Shown here piece after piece: positions 45,485 through 56,758 of a DNA stretch of 64,000 bases. Under the pieces are notes generated by a model. It did no database searches and was not told the DNA's origin. It saw only the letters and a list, made by a program, of their open reading frames with translations. The position numbers and the translations under genes were made by a program. Numbering within the stretch: the first letter of the stretch is position 1; every line of letters starts with the position of its first letter. Source of the stretch: Neoscytalidium dimidiatum (lineage: Eukaryota > Ascomycota > Dothideomycetes > Botryosphaeriales > Botryosphaeriaceae); the NCBI GenBank assembly GCA_037367355.1, contig CM074706.1, positions 124,001 to 188,000 on the forward strand, written 5' to 3'.

Positions 45485-47552
45485 CTATTTCGGCCCCCAT
45501 TCTTGCCACTCCTCCTCCGCCTTGACCTTCTTTTTCGTCGCCGCAGCAGTCGGGCCCCTCCTCGTCTTCGACCTCTCCCTCGCGCTCCCCCGCCCAATCA
45601 TCTCCGCCGGCAAGTCGTTCCAATTCTCCGTCTTAATCTCCGGAACCCGTCTCTTCGACGAAGAAGAGAAGGAAGAAGAAGAAGAGGGAGAAGACTCATA
45701 CTCCGCAGCAGCGCCGTTCCTCCTCTCCCTCCTCCCCACAGCCGCCTCATCGCTGCTCTCCTCGTACGGACCAGCCTCGCCATCCGCACCCCCCTCATGC
45801 TCGTCATCCCCATCGTCATCGTCGTCGTCAAAGTCGTCGTCAAAGTCGTCCAGATCGTCGTACGACGCGCGCCCGCCGCCCCCGCGGCCGGCACGCCGCG
45901 GCATGTACTGCATCGGCACGCCGCCACCTCCGCCCACCATGCCCGGGTCGTCCGAGTACAGGCCGGGGCGGCGGCCGAGGATGGCGTCGGCCTTGCCGGG
46001 GCTGCGGCGGCCCTCGCGCGGGACGGTGGCGACGCCGTTGCTGGTGGTCAGGAACCTGCTGTTGCGATTCGACGGCCTCTGTTGCGGCGGAGGCTGCGGC
46101 GGCGCGGAGAAGGAGGGGACGGGTTGGTTGCGTGGCGAAGAATAAGAAGAAGTGTTACTGTTGTTGCGCGCGGAGTAGTAGGTGCTGGTGTAGCGGGGCG
46201 GCGACGACGGCTGCAGCGGGGGGGACTCGACGCCCCAGCCGGCGGCGCGCTCGCGGTCCTTCTGGCGCTGCATCTGCGTGAAGCGCTCCTCGGCGATGCG
46301 CTCGCGCGCCTCGACCCAGCGCGGGCTGGCCTCCCAGCGCCAGCCGTCGCCGGTCGTGTTGCACACGGGCACGCCCCACAGCCACGGGTTCTCGCCCATG
46401 ACGTGCGTCAGGTTGCGGCGCCAGCCCAGGTCGAACGCGTTCGGCAGCTTCTCGCTGTCCAGCTCGTCCAGGTACTCGTCGTACCGCTCGCGCTCGCGCT
46501 GCGCCTCCATGTCGGCCCAGTTGCGCTGCAGCGACCGCTGGGCCGGCGACGCCGCGCGGTAGTCCTCGCCCTCCTCCGGCCGCGTGACCCCCGGCAGCGC
46601 GTTCGCGTGCATCTCGACGATCTGCTCGCCGATGCTGGGGCGGCCGCCGTCGGCGGAGTCGACGTAGTGGCGCTGGCCCTGGCTGTTGAAGTGCTGCTGC
46701 ATCGACTTGCGCAGCGGCGACAGGTACCGCGTCTTCTCCAGGCTCTCGATCGTCGTCAGCCCGCGCGCCGCCAGCATGATGTGCCACGCGGTGAAGCCGG
46801 TGATGACCAGCCCGACGATGCCCGAGATCACGGCCAGCACGATGTAGTTGACCGGCGTCAGGCTGTCCATGTACTGGTCGGTCGTGAACTCCTTCCAGCA
46901 CCAAGCGCCCGACAGCGCGAAGCAGACCCAGCAAAACAGAGAAAGGTATACCAAGAATAGCAGGAAGGCCTTGTAGTTTCGCAAGCCGACGCAGGTAGCC
47001 AGCCACGGGCAGTGGTGGTCCATCTTGAGCACGCAGCGCTTGCAGGTGGAGCAGTGGTGCGCACGGTCCGGCTTCTTTGTCTGGCATTTTTTGCAGTACC
47101 GCAGCTCTCCATTCGACTTGACCGTGAAGGAAGTGTACGGGCGGGACAGTTCTTGGGTAGGAAGGGAGTTATAGCCGCCGTTCGTTTGGTCGATGGGCGA
47201 GCCGGGATCGGTGAAGACGGCGGTGGTGTAGCTCCAATTGAGCATGCAATATAGAATAATGGCTAGCCAAGCGAAGAAGAAGTCTGGAGCGGGGGCCAGG
47301 TCAGCAAGCTACAGAGCAGTGGTCGCCTGGCGTCGATCAAGGCGTACCTCGTCCTGTGCTCTGCTTTTCCTCGACGCCGATCTTGTAGGATACCCACACG
47401 GCCCAGGTGGTGAGGCCGTAAACGATGCACAGCGGGAAGTACGAGACGATCTGGCAGCAGTAGCGCTCACACCGCCGTGCCCAACTCTTGCGCCGCATGG
47501 TGAGGGAGGGCGAGTGTGGAGGTGAGGGCGCGAGCTCGGCGAGCGTGGCCAT
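45485..47552 (-). CDS. PFA3: Palmitoyltransferase PFA3 (DHHC type)
   Basis: Exons 47552-47348 and 47283-45485 join in phase over a 64-nt intron to 667 residues (649 if the ATG at 47498 is used). Membrane helices are YFPLCIVYGLTTWAVWV, FFFAWLAIILYC, and two after the active site. The cysteine-rich domain is complete, YCKKCQTKKPDRAHHCSTCK, and ends in DHHC (about residues 157-160). RCERYCCQIVSYFPL at the start fits filamentous PFA3. Yeast Pfa3 palmitoylates Vac8 at the vacuole. The cytosolic tail of about 350 residues is long, with poly-Gly, a run of aspartates (DDLDDFDDDFDDDDDDGDD) and serine runs; this tail is not conserved in the family. Confidence 0.9.
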
Positions 47553-49501
47553 CGCGTGGCCGCCGGAGAAGATGTAGAGGTATCGATGCTGTCGTAGCGG
47601 AGGGAGGGTGGCGCGGACGGCGGAGTGGAGGGCTGGGGTTAGGAGGCGTGGTGGATAGGAGTTGGGGGAGCAGGCGCGTGTTCGGAGGCGGAGGCGGAGG
47701 CGAAGGTGGAAGCGGAGGCGGCTAGGTGTTGGTGTTGATGATTGAGATAGGCAGGCGGAATGCACTCGGCGGTGTCTGCTTCAGCTAGGGCAACATGGCT
47801 GGGATGTTTCTGTCGCTTGGGGGCCTGTCGGCGACGCGCAAGACGCAGGCAGAGGAGGTCACCGGGGGCACGACAGACAGAGCAGTCCGGGGCTTGGGGG
47901 GGGGGGCTGAGCTTGAGCGGGAGATGTCGCGGTAGCGTGTGAGACCAGCGACCAGCATGCCGCGCATTGCGAATGGGAGCGGACCTGGACTGGCTCTGGC
48001 CTTCGCCCGTCGCCCTTCGCGTGGCGCCGCCCCACATGCACATGCACATGCTGCTGAGTCAGGGATCCGGCAGCGGGCTGCAGGCTGCAAGCATCTGGCG
48101 TCCGGCGTCTGGCTGAGAGAATCTGGCATTCCTCCGACCGGATCGCGCACAAAATCAATCGGATTCGCGTGCAGCCGCTCCCGCCGCTTCCTGTCCGTTG
48201 ACCACCCGCTCACCCGCTCACCCACCCACCCACCCGTCAGTCGGGTTCGCTTCCCGCTCCTCCCCTGCCAAAACAAACATGTTTGCAGCTCCAGCCTCTG
48301 CTCTCTGGCTCCCAAGAATCCTCGACCGTGCCTCTTCCACGTGGCCGCCGCTGAACTAACTGTCGCGCGCCGCCCCTCGATGACGATCGCCCTCCCGGCC
48401 CTCAGCCTTACCCGGAAATCCGACGTATCAAAAACCCCATCGCTGAATCGAGCACCCACCAGAGACCCTCATTTCCGCAACTTGCCGTCCCCGCTATTCC
48501 CATATCTTCACCGCTCTCGCCTTCTGGAAGGGAAAAGGGGGTCCCGCGGTGGCGACTCCTTGCTGCCTGCCTCTGCGTCCGGCGCGTTTGCTTGCAAGCC
48601 GATGATTGCGGTGCAGGCAATCAAGGCATTTGTTTTCATCTAGTTGTTTACCCGTGCTCAAGAAATTTTCCTCTCCAAAGCCTGTGCGCAAGAGATCCCG
48701 ACGGATGATCTCCGCACTAGCTCGTCATCTCCGCACCTTTTAATATGCCGCTAATGAAAGAGTCATTATTCTCCCGACTTCACCTCCCATGCGGGCAGTA
48801 GTTGCACCTTGTCCCTTCGCAGATCTGCAACCAAGCCTTCACTTATCACATCCAAACTTCTTTATGATGAACGTCTTCAAGGACGTGCTCGATCTCTACC
48901 GGGATTGGAGATAATGACGCGTGCTCCTGGACGGCAGTCGAGCAGCACGCCGTTTCGGACAACCGACGTACTCCTTCAGATCACGTGCTGCACGAAGATA
49001 TCGCGTAAGAAGGAAGAAACTGCATTGAACTTTTACTAGGCTCAGCTGCTTCCCAAGTTTTCTGTACAAAAAGCAGGCAAGACCGATAACAGCCCGGCCT
49101 CGAGATTCCCAGCGGCATCTCCTGCAAATCAAGAATATAAAGGAGTAAAGACAAAATGGAACGTTGACCAGGTGTGCGCGCCGGACATGGCAACACCTTG
49201 AGTGCACCAGTGAAAAGCGTGGTTCCCATCAAGAAAAAGAAAAAAGAAAAAAGAGAGAGAAGAAAGTAGAGCGCAAAACCTCATCCACAACGAGAGAGCA
49301 GAATGAAAAGGGCGGACATCGCTTTCCGCCGATGCGCGAGACAGCGTTGAGAACCGGTAGCAAGCTTGGTCCGACGGACGTCGCTGCTAAGCCCGGTACC
49401 CTCCTTTCTGGCGATCTGTAAAAGTCCGGTGTCGACGTTGTCATCCGTCTCTCGTTCACCGATGATGAAGATGCCTCAGAGCGCTGAGGAGGGAAGCAGG
49501 T
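47553..49501. other. Intergenic, no gene seen
   Basis: About 1.95 kb between PFA3 and the microprotein gene, both on the minus strand. It should hold the PFA3 promoter and the 3' UTR of the microprotein gene. A long plus-strand open frame at 47939-48643 is GC-driven and not accepted. Confidence 0.5.
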
Positions 49502-49642
49502 TTACTGGATGGTGCAGCCGACACCGGTGCTGGCCCTGCCGAAGGTGAGCTCGTTGACGGGCTCGTGCATGACGGTGCAGCCGACGCCGGTGCTGCCACC
49601 CTGGTTGACAGGCTCGGTAATGGGACGGATAGTGTAGGCCAT
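49502..49642 (-). CDS. 46-residue microprotein with duplicated STGVGCT motif
   Basis: The frame encodes 46 residues in two similar halves: EPVNQGGSTGVGCTV and EPVNELTFGRASTGVGCTI, each ending in one cysteine. There is no signal peptide and no membrane helix. Codon choice is strongly biased to the forms used in highly expressed fungal genes (GTC, AAC, ATC, ACC, GGC, GAG, CAG almost throughout). Just upstream, a likely 5' UTR intron at 49748-49666 has donor GTAAGT, branch point TACTGAC and acceptor CCAAG. Together these make a real, probably abundant transcript likely. The function is unknown. The repeat could bind a metal or cofactor through the two cysteines, or be a precursor peptide; neither is shown. 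Confidence 0.7.
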   Translation of the reverse strand: MAYTIRPITEPVNQGGSTGVGCTVMHEPVNELTFGRASTGVGCTIQ

Positions 49643-49665
49643 GTTGACGAGGTTGGTTGAAAAAC

Positions 49666-49748
49666 CTTGGTGGGCGTCAGTATCCTTTGATCGTTGTTAC
49701 GGGGTTGTGCTTTGTGTTTTCGAATTCGAATGTCTTAAGTTTACTTAC
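49666..49748 (-). other. Probable 5' UTR intron of the microprotein gene
   Basis: Donor GTAAGT at 49748-49743, branch point TACTGAC and acceptor CCAAG ending at 49666 match fungal consensus well. It lies 24 bases before the start codon. Confidence 0.6.
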
Positions 49749-51270
49749 TTGAAGTCTTTGGTAGTGAATGTGGCGATGGGTTTGGGTGATCCTTCTTCTG
49801 GGGCGATGGGAAAGGCTCACTTTATACCTTTCGCGGAGACTCTTTACTGCCTACGGAGTTGATCAGCCGCCTCGCCGACTGAGGGCGTTACCACGACTCG
49901 TCGAGGAACGAATAAAGGAGATAGGGTTAGTTTCTTTTTTTGGCAGCTGCTGGATGATGGCTATTTGTTGGTCTATCTGTGGCTTTGGAAAGCCTGGGGT
50001 CTAGTTGAAGGAAAGCGGTTTCCATTCTTGGCAGTAAGTGCTTGATATTGTTCTCCGCTCTAAGATTTTTGTCTCGCCACTAGTATTGTTCCTCCCTCGG
50101 GATATCATTGGACGGAAAGGACAAAAAGATTGCTAAAAGTCCTGAATTGGCTAATCGTTAGTCTCTTGTTTGATGCCATCGTTGTTGCAAATGGTGTTGG
50201 TCATCAGCCAGGGCAATCAGAGGTCACGATCATTTGGTCCAGCCACCCCGTGTGGTACCTACGTGGTACTCCGAGATATTCGGAGTGCTCTGCAAGTATG
50301 CTACGGGCTGCGATATGATTCCGCTAGAGCTCACAATAGCTTGTGCACTACGAAGGGTTGCTGCAACAAGAGTAATTAGCTAGACGAGGAAAAGCAAGCG
50401 CGCCACGAACAATACTGAGAAATTATGAAACCGCTCATTAACTCTTCCAGCAGGTAAGAAAAGCAAGAAGTCATCAGAGCAGTTATCACCTGGATTTAAC
50501 CCCCGGCCGCTTCCTTGACTTCACTCCAGCATCATACTACCCTTAACCAAAGTCCACCCATCAAATTCCACGTTCCGCACAAACCTTCTCAAGACCATCT
50601 GCTTGGGTCTGATTATAGTAATTGAAGTCCGACCCATGTTTCTTAGAAGGTCAAAGAGATCTCTTGATATTGTTCCTCACGCGACGTTGATATTGTCCCT
50701 CCATCGCCAAGGGGCTAACCACTTCGGGCAGTTTTTCTTTTGTGCGCCACCCACCTGCCAAGCGCAGCAAGGATTGAATCTTGCAAGATCGTAGCAGACA
50801 CGCATTCAGGTTCGTGTCGATCTGCCAGCCATGCTACGCACCGCACACTGTTACCCGGGCGTTGACGATTTTTGGGCAAGTCGGGAGCACGCGAAACCTT
50901 GCCCTCAACCCAACCAGATCTCGTGCTAGAAGCATATTTCTTTTGTATGGCCTTCAATCCAGGCGAGCGCACTTTTGCTTGACTGCGCAGACAACTTCCA
51001 CGCGTAATTACCGTTTCAACCCGCCACGGCAACGCTCCAAACACCACATGTCGCAAACAAATCACGTTTCCTGGAGAATATATCTCATGTCATAACCATT
51101 GTTCATATCTATGTATCCCGCCATCCAAGTACCAGACCCGGATGACGCGCGTATCGATCATTCTACTCGAGCCATGATATACCCGTGCATCGCTATGCCC
51201 TTTGACGGAAATGGGGAAAAATAATAAGAAACGCTCTCAGTACAACAAGACCAACACTCCAATACTATCC
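49749..51270. other. Intergenic, no gene seen
   Basis: About 1.5 kb containing the promoter of the microprotein gene and the 3' UTR of the phospholipase D gene. No other gene is supported. Confidence 0.5.
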
Positions 51271-54200
51271 TTAAGTGTACACCTCCTCAGTGAAAGCGTT
51301 GAGCGCAACGCCGCTCTTGGCAATATCCTCATCCTTCAAGAACAGCAGCGGCATTTCCACCAGCGTGCCCCTGATCCTGCTCAGGACCTCCTTGACCTGC
51401 CTGGCGCCTTCCTCGCCAGGGGCAAAGTTCTCGGAGATGACGTGGCCGCGCTTGTAGCTGCGCGGCTTGTTCTCGCGGCCTTCGTTCTCCTTGGCCTCCT
51501 CGTCCTTCTCCTCCTTCTCCTTCTTGTCTTCCTTGAAGTAGCGCTCGTAGTACTCGTCGTACTGATCCCAGGTGCGGACACCGTCGAACGGCACGGCGTG
51601 AAAGACCTCGGCGAAAGCATCAGTGTTGGTCTTGGCAGTGGTGTTCCAGAGGTTGAGGAACTCGTCCGAGATGGGATCGGCGACGAGCTCGTCCTCGCGG
51701 GTACCCCAGTCGTAGATGTTGGGAACGCCAATAGGGCGGAAGTTCTCGTCAGGGCGCTCCATGTCCTGCGGCTTGATTAGGCCGAGGTGCTTACGAGTGA
51801 GCTGGCGACGCAGACTGGCGGCAAACTTGGATGCTCTCCAGGGCTGGCCGTCCATAAGGGAGTCGACAGGAGTAGGGTCCTCAATGATGACGGCAATCTC
51901 TGAGTCGTGGTCACCGAGCTGACTGCGGTCGTTGAGGTTGGCCGAACCACAGATGACGACGCGGTCGTCGGCGATAAGCAGCTTAGAGTGGATGTAGAGC
52001 TCCTCAGTGACGAAGGCATCGATCTCGGGGGTGCTACCGTTCCAGGGAACGTTCCTGATGTCCTCGCCACCAAGCATGTAGCACTCAGAGACCGAGTCCC
52101 AACGACCACTGGCGAGACCCTTTTCGTCACCAAGACTACGAGCACCACGCTGGTACTCGTCGTACTTGCCCTCATCACCACCACGGGGGTAGCCGTCATC
52201 CGAGTTCTCGCGTTCCTGGTAGCGACCACCGTATTCGCGGTCATGCTCCTCACGAGCCTCTTCGTAGGAGACGCCAGCCTTCTCCTCCGCATCCTGCAGA
52301 GCACCGCTGACATTAATTCTGTCGTAGTTGCGGAGGTTGTAGAAGCGCAGATACTCCATGGGGTTGATGCCCTCAGCAGCGATGGTCTCATAGATACTCT
52401 TACCGTGACCACGGTTGATCGACTTGTACTGGAACTCCATAATGGCACGGGTGCTAAGCGCCTCGTCCGACTTGAGATCTCCGGGGAATGCAGGGACAGC
52501 AGGAATCATGATGATGGCCCTCCACTTCTCGCCGTTCTTGTGTGCACGGAGTACACGCTCGACGATGGCAGCGCCAATCATGTTCTTGATGGGCTTCTGC
52601 TCCTCACCGGTGGCCGTGATGAAGAACTGATTCTCGATGTAGATGAAGTGCTTGCTGTTTCTAATGTTCTCGATGTAGGCATTTTGGATCGAGTGCTAGA
52701 AACAAGTCAGTAACATAGCACAGTGTAATTAGGCTTTGGTCACTTACCTCGACCTGGACGCCATGGCTCCACTTGGCACAGCTACGAGTCAGCTGAATAG
52801 CGACTTCTCCAGTGCCTTGCCGGTCGTTAGAGCCAGTCCGCTGCTCACGTTCAGGCTCGCGGTGACCGTAGCCGAAATGATGTTCAGCGCGCTCAAACGT
52901 GTGGTGTGCTTGATGCGAGAGGTTGGTAAGCGTCTTCCGGAAACCACCTCCCTCGCCGTAAGCAAGGTCATCGTCCTCTCCCCTAGGAGGCGAAGGGGTT
53001 TTCTTCACGCTTAAGCGCTCGAATCTACCATCGTTCTTGATCTTATACTTCTCGTGGAAAATGAAGTTCCATCGCTGGGTGAAGTGCTCCTGCAGATCGG
53101 CCACGACAGGGCCGCTAATGCTGAGAGCAACATCTGACCAACCCATGCGAGAGCTTTCCTGACGGTCGAGCTTGTTGTTCTGCCAGTTGGCAACATCCTG
53201 GAAGTCCATTATACGGGCGTTGTTGTAGTCCTGGCCAGGGAAAACAATGCGGTTCAGGTCGCCCGGGTGCACATCAGCAATGGGGTGCTGGTTGGTGTCC
53301 CAGCGACCGTAGCAGAGGTCCAGACCGCCCATGAAGGCAATCTCCCCGTCAACGACGCAGAGCTTCTCGTGGTGAGCCCAGAAAAGGACAGTGTCCTCAT
53401 GAGAGCCGTAGATGGCCTTGAACGCCTCCCACGGAACGGTTGCGGCAGTCTTGGCGTTCAAGCTGAAACCCTTGAACTGATCAATAAAGTCTTGTGCAAG
53501 AGTGTTGTGGTCCACATAGTGGTCGGGGTGGCGTTGAACAGCGATGTTGGGGTGCAGAGATTCGAGGTGATGCTTGGTGTGCTTAGAGGAGACTGTAAGA
53601 GGTGGAGCAATCAGCGGGTCCGTTTCCTCAGCATAATCCAAAGATTTGAATATCACGTCCAATCCGAGTCGGGAGAGCGTTTTGGTGATTCGGTCGGTAG
53701 AATGGGGAATAAGGGAACGGAGGTAATCCGAGAGCAGCGGGCTGATGTACTTACGGGTCAAGGCCTGCTCGACCTCCTTGTAGACGATAATGTTGACCTT
53801 GACGCCGCGCTCAGCAGCAGCTTGCAGGAGGCGGTCAAGGCGGTACATCTGGTTCTTCGCGGGAGGACGACGCAGGTACAGCTCCGGAGAAAGCCACCCT
53901 AATGCAGGTTAGCGCCGTGCGTGGTGATACAGCAGCGATTGTCTCACAGTCGAGGATCCAGATGGACTCGCGTGCGCGTTCCAGAGCCTCAGACACGGCC
54001 CACATGTAGCCACAACCATCGACGAACCACTTCACGCTGTTGTCATGGCGCTTGGGAGCGAAGCTCAGGTAGCGGTGGTCGGCATACTTCTGAGCACCCT
54101 GCTGGGCGGTCTCAGCAGCTACCTCGCTGACCTGCTCGTGAGTGGTCTGGCTCTCGTCGTCGTCCTTGCCGGTGATAAGCTCGCCGATCTTGTTGAAGAA

Positions 54201-54552
54201 GGAAGCCATCTGGGGCGGTTTTTCGGTGGAGTACGGCTCGTAGTGTGCGGGCTCGCCCTGGGGCTGCTCTTGATGATGGGAGAACAGGTGGTGTCGGTGG
54301 GGGCGGGAGGCAGAGGTTATATCCTTCGACGATAACAGATCAGCGGAGTCTACTTGAAACAACGTGGACTTGCGAGCTTGTCGTGATCCACGGTGAGCTG
54401 CGGCGGTGCGCACTCACAGACTGCTCAGCCTCAGGTCCCTGGCCCAAAAAGCGGCGGCCAATGTCGCCGATGAGACCTCGTTCTCCACTTCCGTCGCTCG
54501 CACCGCCATGGTAGTCTCCATAGGCCAGGTGGTCGTCGTGCTCATTGGACAT
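51271..54552 (-). CDS. Phospholipase D
   Basis: Four exons (54552-54418, 54323-53948, 53898-52748, 52695-51271) join in phase to 1028 residues. Both HKD catalytic motifs are complete: HHEKLCVVDGEIAFMGG (about residue 346) and HSKLLIADDRVVICGSANLN (about residue 787). The join between exons 2 and 3 creates IWILDWWLSPELYLRRPP, a conserved piece of eukaryotic PLDs. It hydrolyses phosphatidylcholine to phosphatidic acid, a membrane signal. PX and PH domains of the yeast Spo14 type are absent, so this is the shorter filamentous-fungal PLD. The region between the HKD motifs holds an acidic, tyrosine-rich insertion (about residues 640-700). The start could instead be MASFFNKIGELITG within exon 2. 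Confidence 0.94.
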
Positions 54553-55348
54553 TTTTGGCTCTCAGGGCGGCCTGTGCGGCAGGTTTTCGGCGGGTCCAGC
54601 GGTGTGACAATCGACGGCTGTCCGGAAAGCGGTGACGCTCCCCCACAGCGGTAGGGCAGGCTCGTGAAGAATGAGTCGTGACGGGTATGCACGGATATCG
54701 GAGGCGACAGCAGCCGGGCGACGCGTCAATGGAGGAATTGATGCTGGCGAAGAGGCCGCGGAAGGCTCAGCTGGACGAGGCCGGTGGTGTTGCGCGAGAA
54801 GGGGGTGATACTGTACCCTGAAGGCGCCTTCGGCCTGGGTGGTTGGCCTCGCAATGCAACCGCAACAGGGAACCCCACCTGGTTTCACCCCTGTCACCGC
54901 CCGCCATCGAGAGCTTGCCCGAGCTGATCGAGCCACAGAGCGTCGCCCAAGCTGTCCGGGAGCGTTGCCCTGAGCTCCATTGCCGGCCCAGTGTCCCAGT
55001 GCACCACCAAGGTGTCGCTATCGCGACTCCCTCTGTCGTTCTCTGCCCCGCGGACGCGTCCCGCACCACCGGCAGCCCCGCTGCACTTGGCTCAGCTTAG
55101 CAGCCCTGCGACGGTTCGCATGCGGCTGCTGCGCGTCTAAAATACTTGGAAGCGGGCGAGCGGACCCTGGCGATCGCAGCGAGAATGTGGAGATGCAGAT
55201 GACAAAACAAACGTCAAGTTTTCTTCTAGAACGTCATGAGGTCATCGCTGCGTGTCCAGGTTATACAAAACAGCGAGGCCCCTCTTTCCCCTCTCTCATC
55301 CATCCCCCCCATTGAGCCGCATCCACGCGCATATAAATACCACCAACC
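54553..55348. promoter_or_regulatory. Divergent promoter region, PLD / cyanase
   Basis: Almost 800 bp separate the two start codons. No binding site is claimed. Open frames here are GC-driven. Confidence 0.45.
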
Positions 55349-56056
55349 ATGGCCTCCGCTGCGCTCTCCGCCCGCCTTGCTCCCCGCGCTCTGCTACCCC
55401 TCTCTGCCAGACTTGCCCGCCCCGCATTCGCTGCTCATCAGCACCGTCTTCTCCACCAATCGCCCAGGATGGCCTCCCAGCACAACATCACCACGCTTGA
55501 CGTATGTCTGACAGGCTCTGGAAGCTACGCATCAGCTGATGTTTGCAGACCTCTTTGATTCCCCGCCTTCCCGAGTCTTCTCCGACATTGTTTGAGGCTA
55601 AGAAGGCGAAGAACCTGTCCTTCGAAGCCATTGCCAAGAAACTCGGCCGCGAGGAGGTTGCCGTCGCTGCGCTTTTCTACGGCCAAGCTGCTGCCAGCCA
55701 AGAGGACATCAAGAACCTGTCCGAGCTTCTGGAGATTCCTCAAGACAAGCTCGCCGCCCAGCTTTCCGGCCACCCGGACCGTGGCCGCACTCTGGAAATG
55801 CCTCCCAGGGAGCCTCTAATCTACCGCCTCTACGAGATCGTCCAGAACTATGGCTACGCCTACAAGGCCGTTCTCAACGAGAAGTTTGGCGACGGTATCA
55901 TGAGCGCCATTTCTTTCTCTACCTCGGTTAAGAAGGAGACGGACGAGAAGGGTGACTGGGCTGTCATCACTCTCCGCGGCAAGTGGTAAGCCATGTTTTC
56001 TAGCTGAACAAAGATGGATACTAAATCAATATAGGCTACCTTACTCCCGTTTCTGA
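55349..56056 (+). CDS. cyn1: Cyanate hydratase (cyanase), possibly mitochondrial
   Basis: Exons 55349-55501, 55549-55985 and 56035-56056 join in phase to 203 residues; the last exon adds only the conserved end LPYSRF. The catalytic triad region is intact: [17 protein letters not shown] supplies Arg and Glu, and [12 protein letters not shown] the Ser. Cyanase converts cyanate and bicarbonate to ammonia and carbon dioxide through carbamate. The usual fungal enzyme is about 160 residues, which is what the in-frame ATG at 55469 ([11 protein letters not shown]) would give. The extra 40 residues are Ala/Arg/Leu-rich with no acidic residue, a textbook mitochondrial presequence. Two isoforms from two starts are therefore possible. 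Confidence 0.93.
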
Positions 56057-56758
56057 ATTCTGCCAACGAGCATGCACTTGAATTTTCCGCACTGAGCGGC
56101 ATTTTGGACTAGATCACGGCTCAATATCATCCTGCGAGTGCTGTATATAGTTAATGATTCATGTATCCGAATTTCATGATATCCAGAAAGTTGCCTGAGC
56201 TCGTAAACGTTCAACTACACTGCTTAGCAGATCTAGTCCAATCGCGTCCACTGTGCGATTGTCGGTTCAGACACCATCTTTCTCAGAGATTAGAGTGATG
56301 GTAAAAGGTTAAGACGTGACATCTGCATGCCCTGTAAGTTATCGCATACAGTTGGAGAGTTTGCGCTGATCAGATGCATTTCTTTGGTGTATTGCCAGGT
56401 TACAGAAGATGCCCTTGCCTTGCAATCGCAGCGCAAGCTTTACGTACGGAGTTGAAGGAGCAGATGTCCCAGTGTAGGTGTTAGGGATATCATTGAGGAC
56501 CTACGATTGGACGATTGCTTCAACGACGTGTGCATCGATAAGTTGACTGTTGCATTGCGCGGGTGATTGACACAGAAAGCTGTGTGCAAGTCAGGCAGGC
56601 GCTGTGAAAGCGCGAAGTCTCCTTCCTCTTCGTGCGCCTTCCTCGTGCAGTCACCTAAGGCCTTTGACACCTAAAGATCTTCGTCTACTGCAGCACGACA
56701 ACCTTCTGCACAACCTTGCACACCCTCACGCCACAACAGCCTTCATCCGTCGTCGAGG
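56057..56758. other. Intergenic, no gene seen
   Basis: About 700 bp between tandem plus-strand genes, likely the cyanase 3' UTR and the promoter of the zinc-finger gene. Confidence 0.5.

Noticed and set aside
47939..48643. 234-residue plus-strand open frame
   Set aside because: Low-complexity, Arg/Pro/Ser-rich and without domain; it lies in the PFA3 promoter region.
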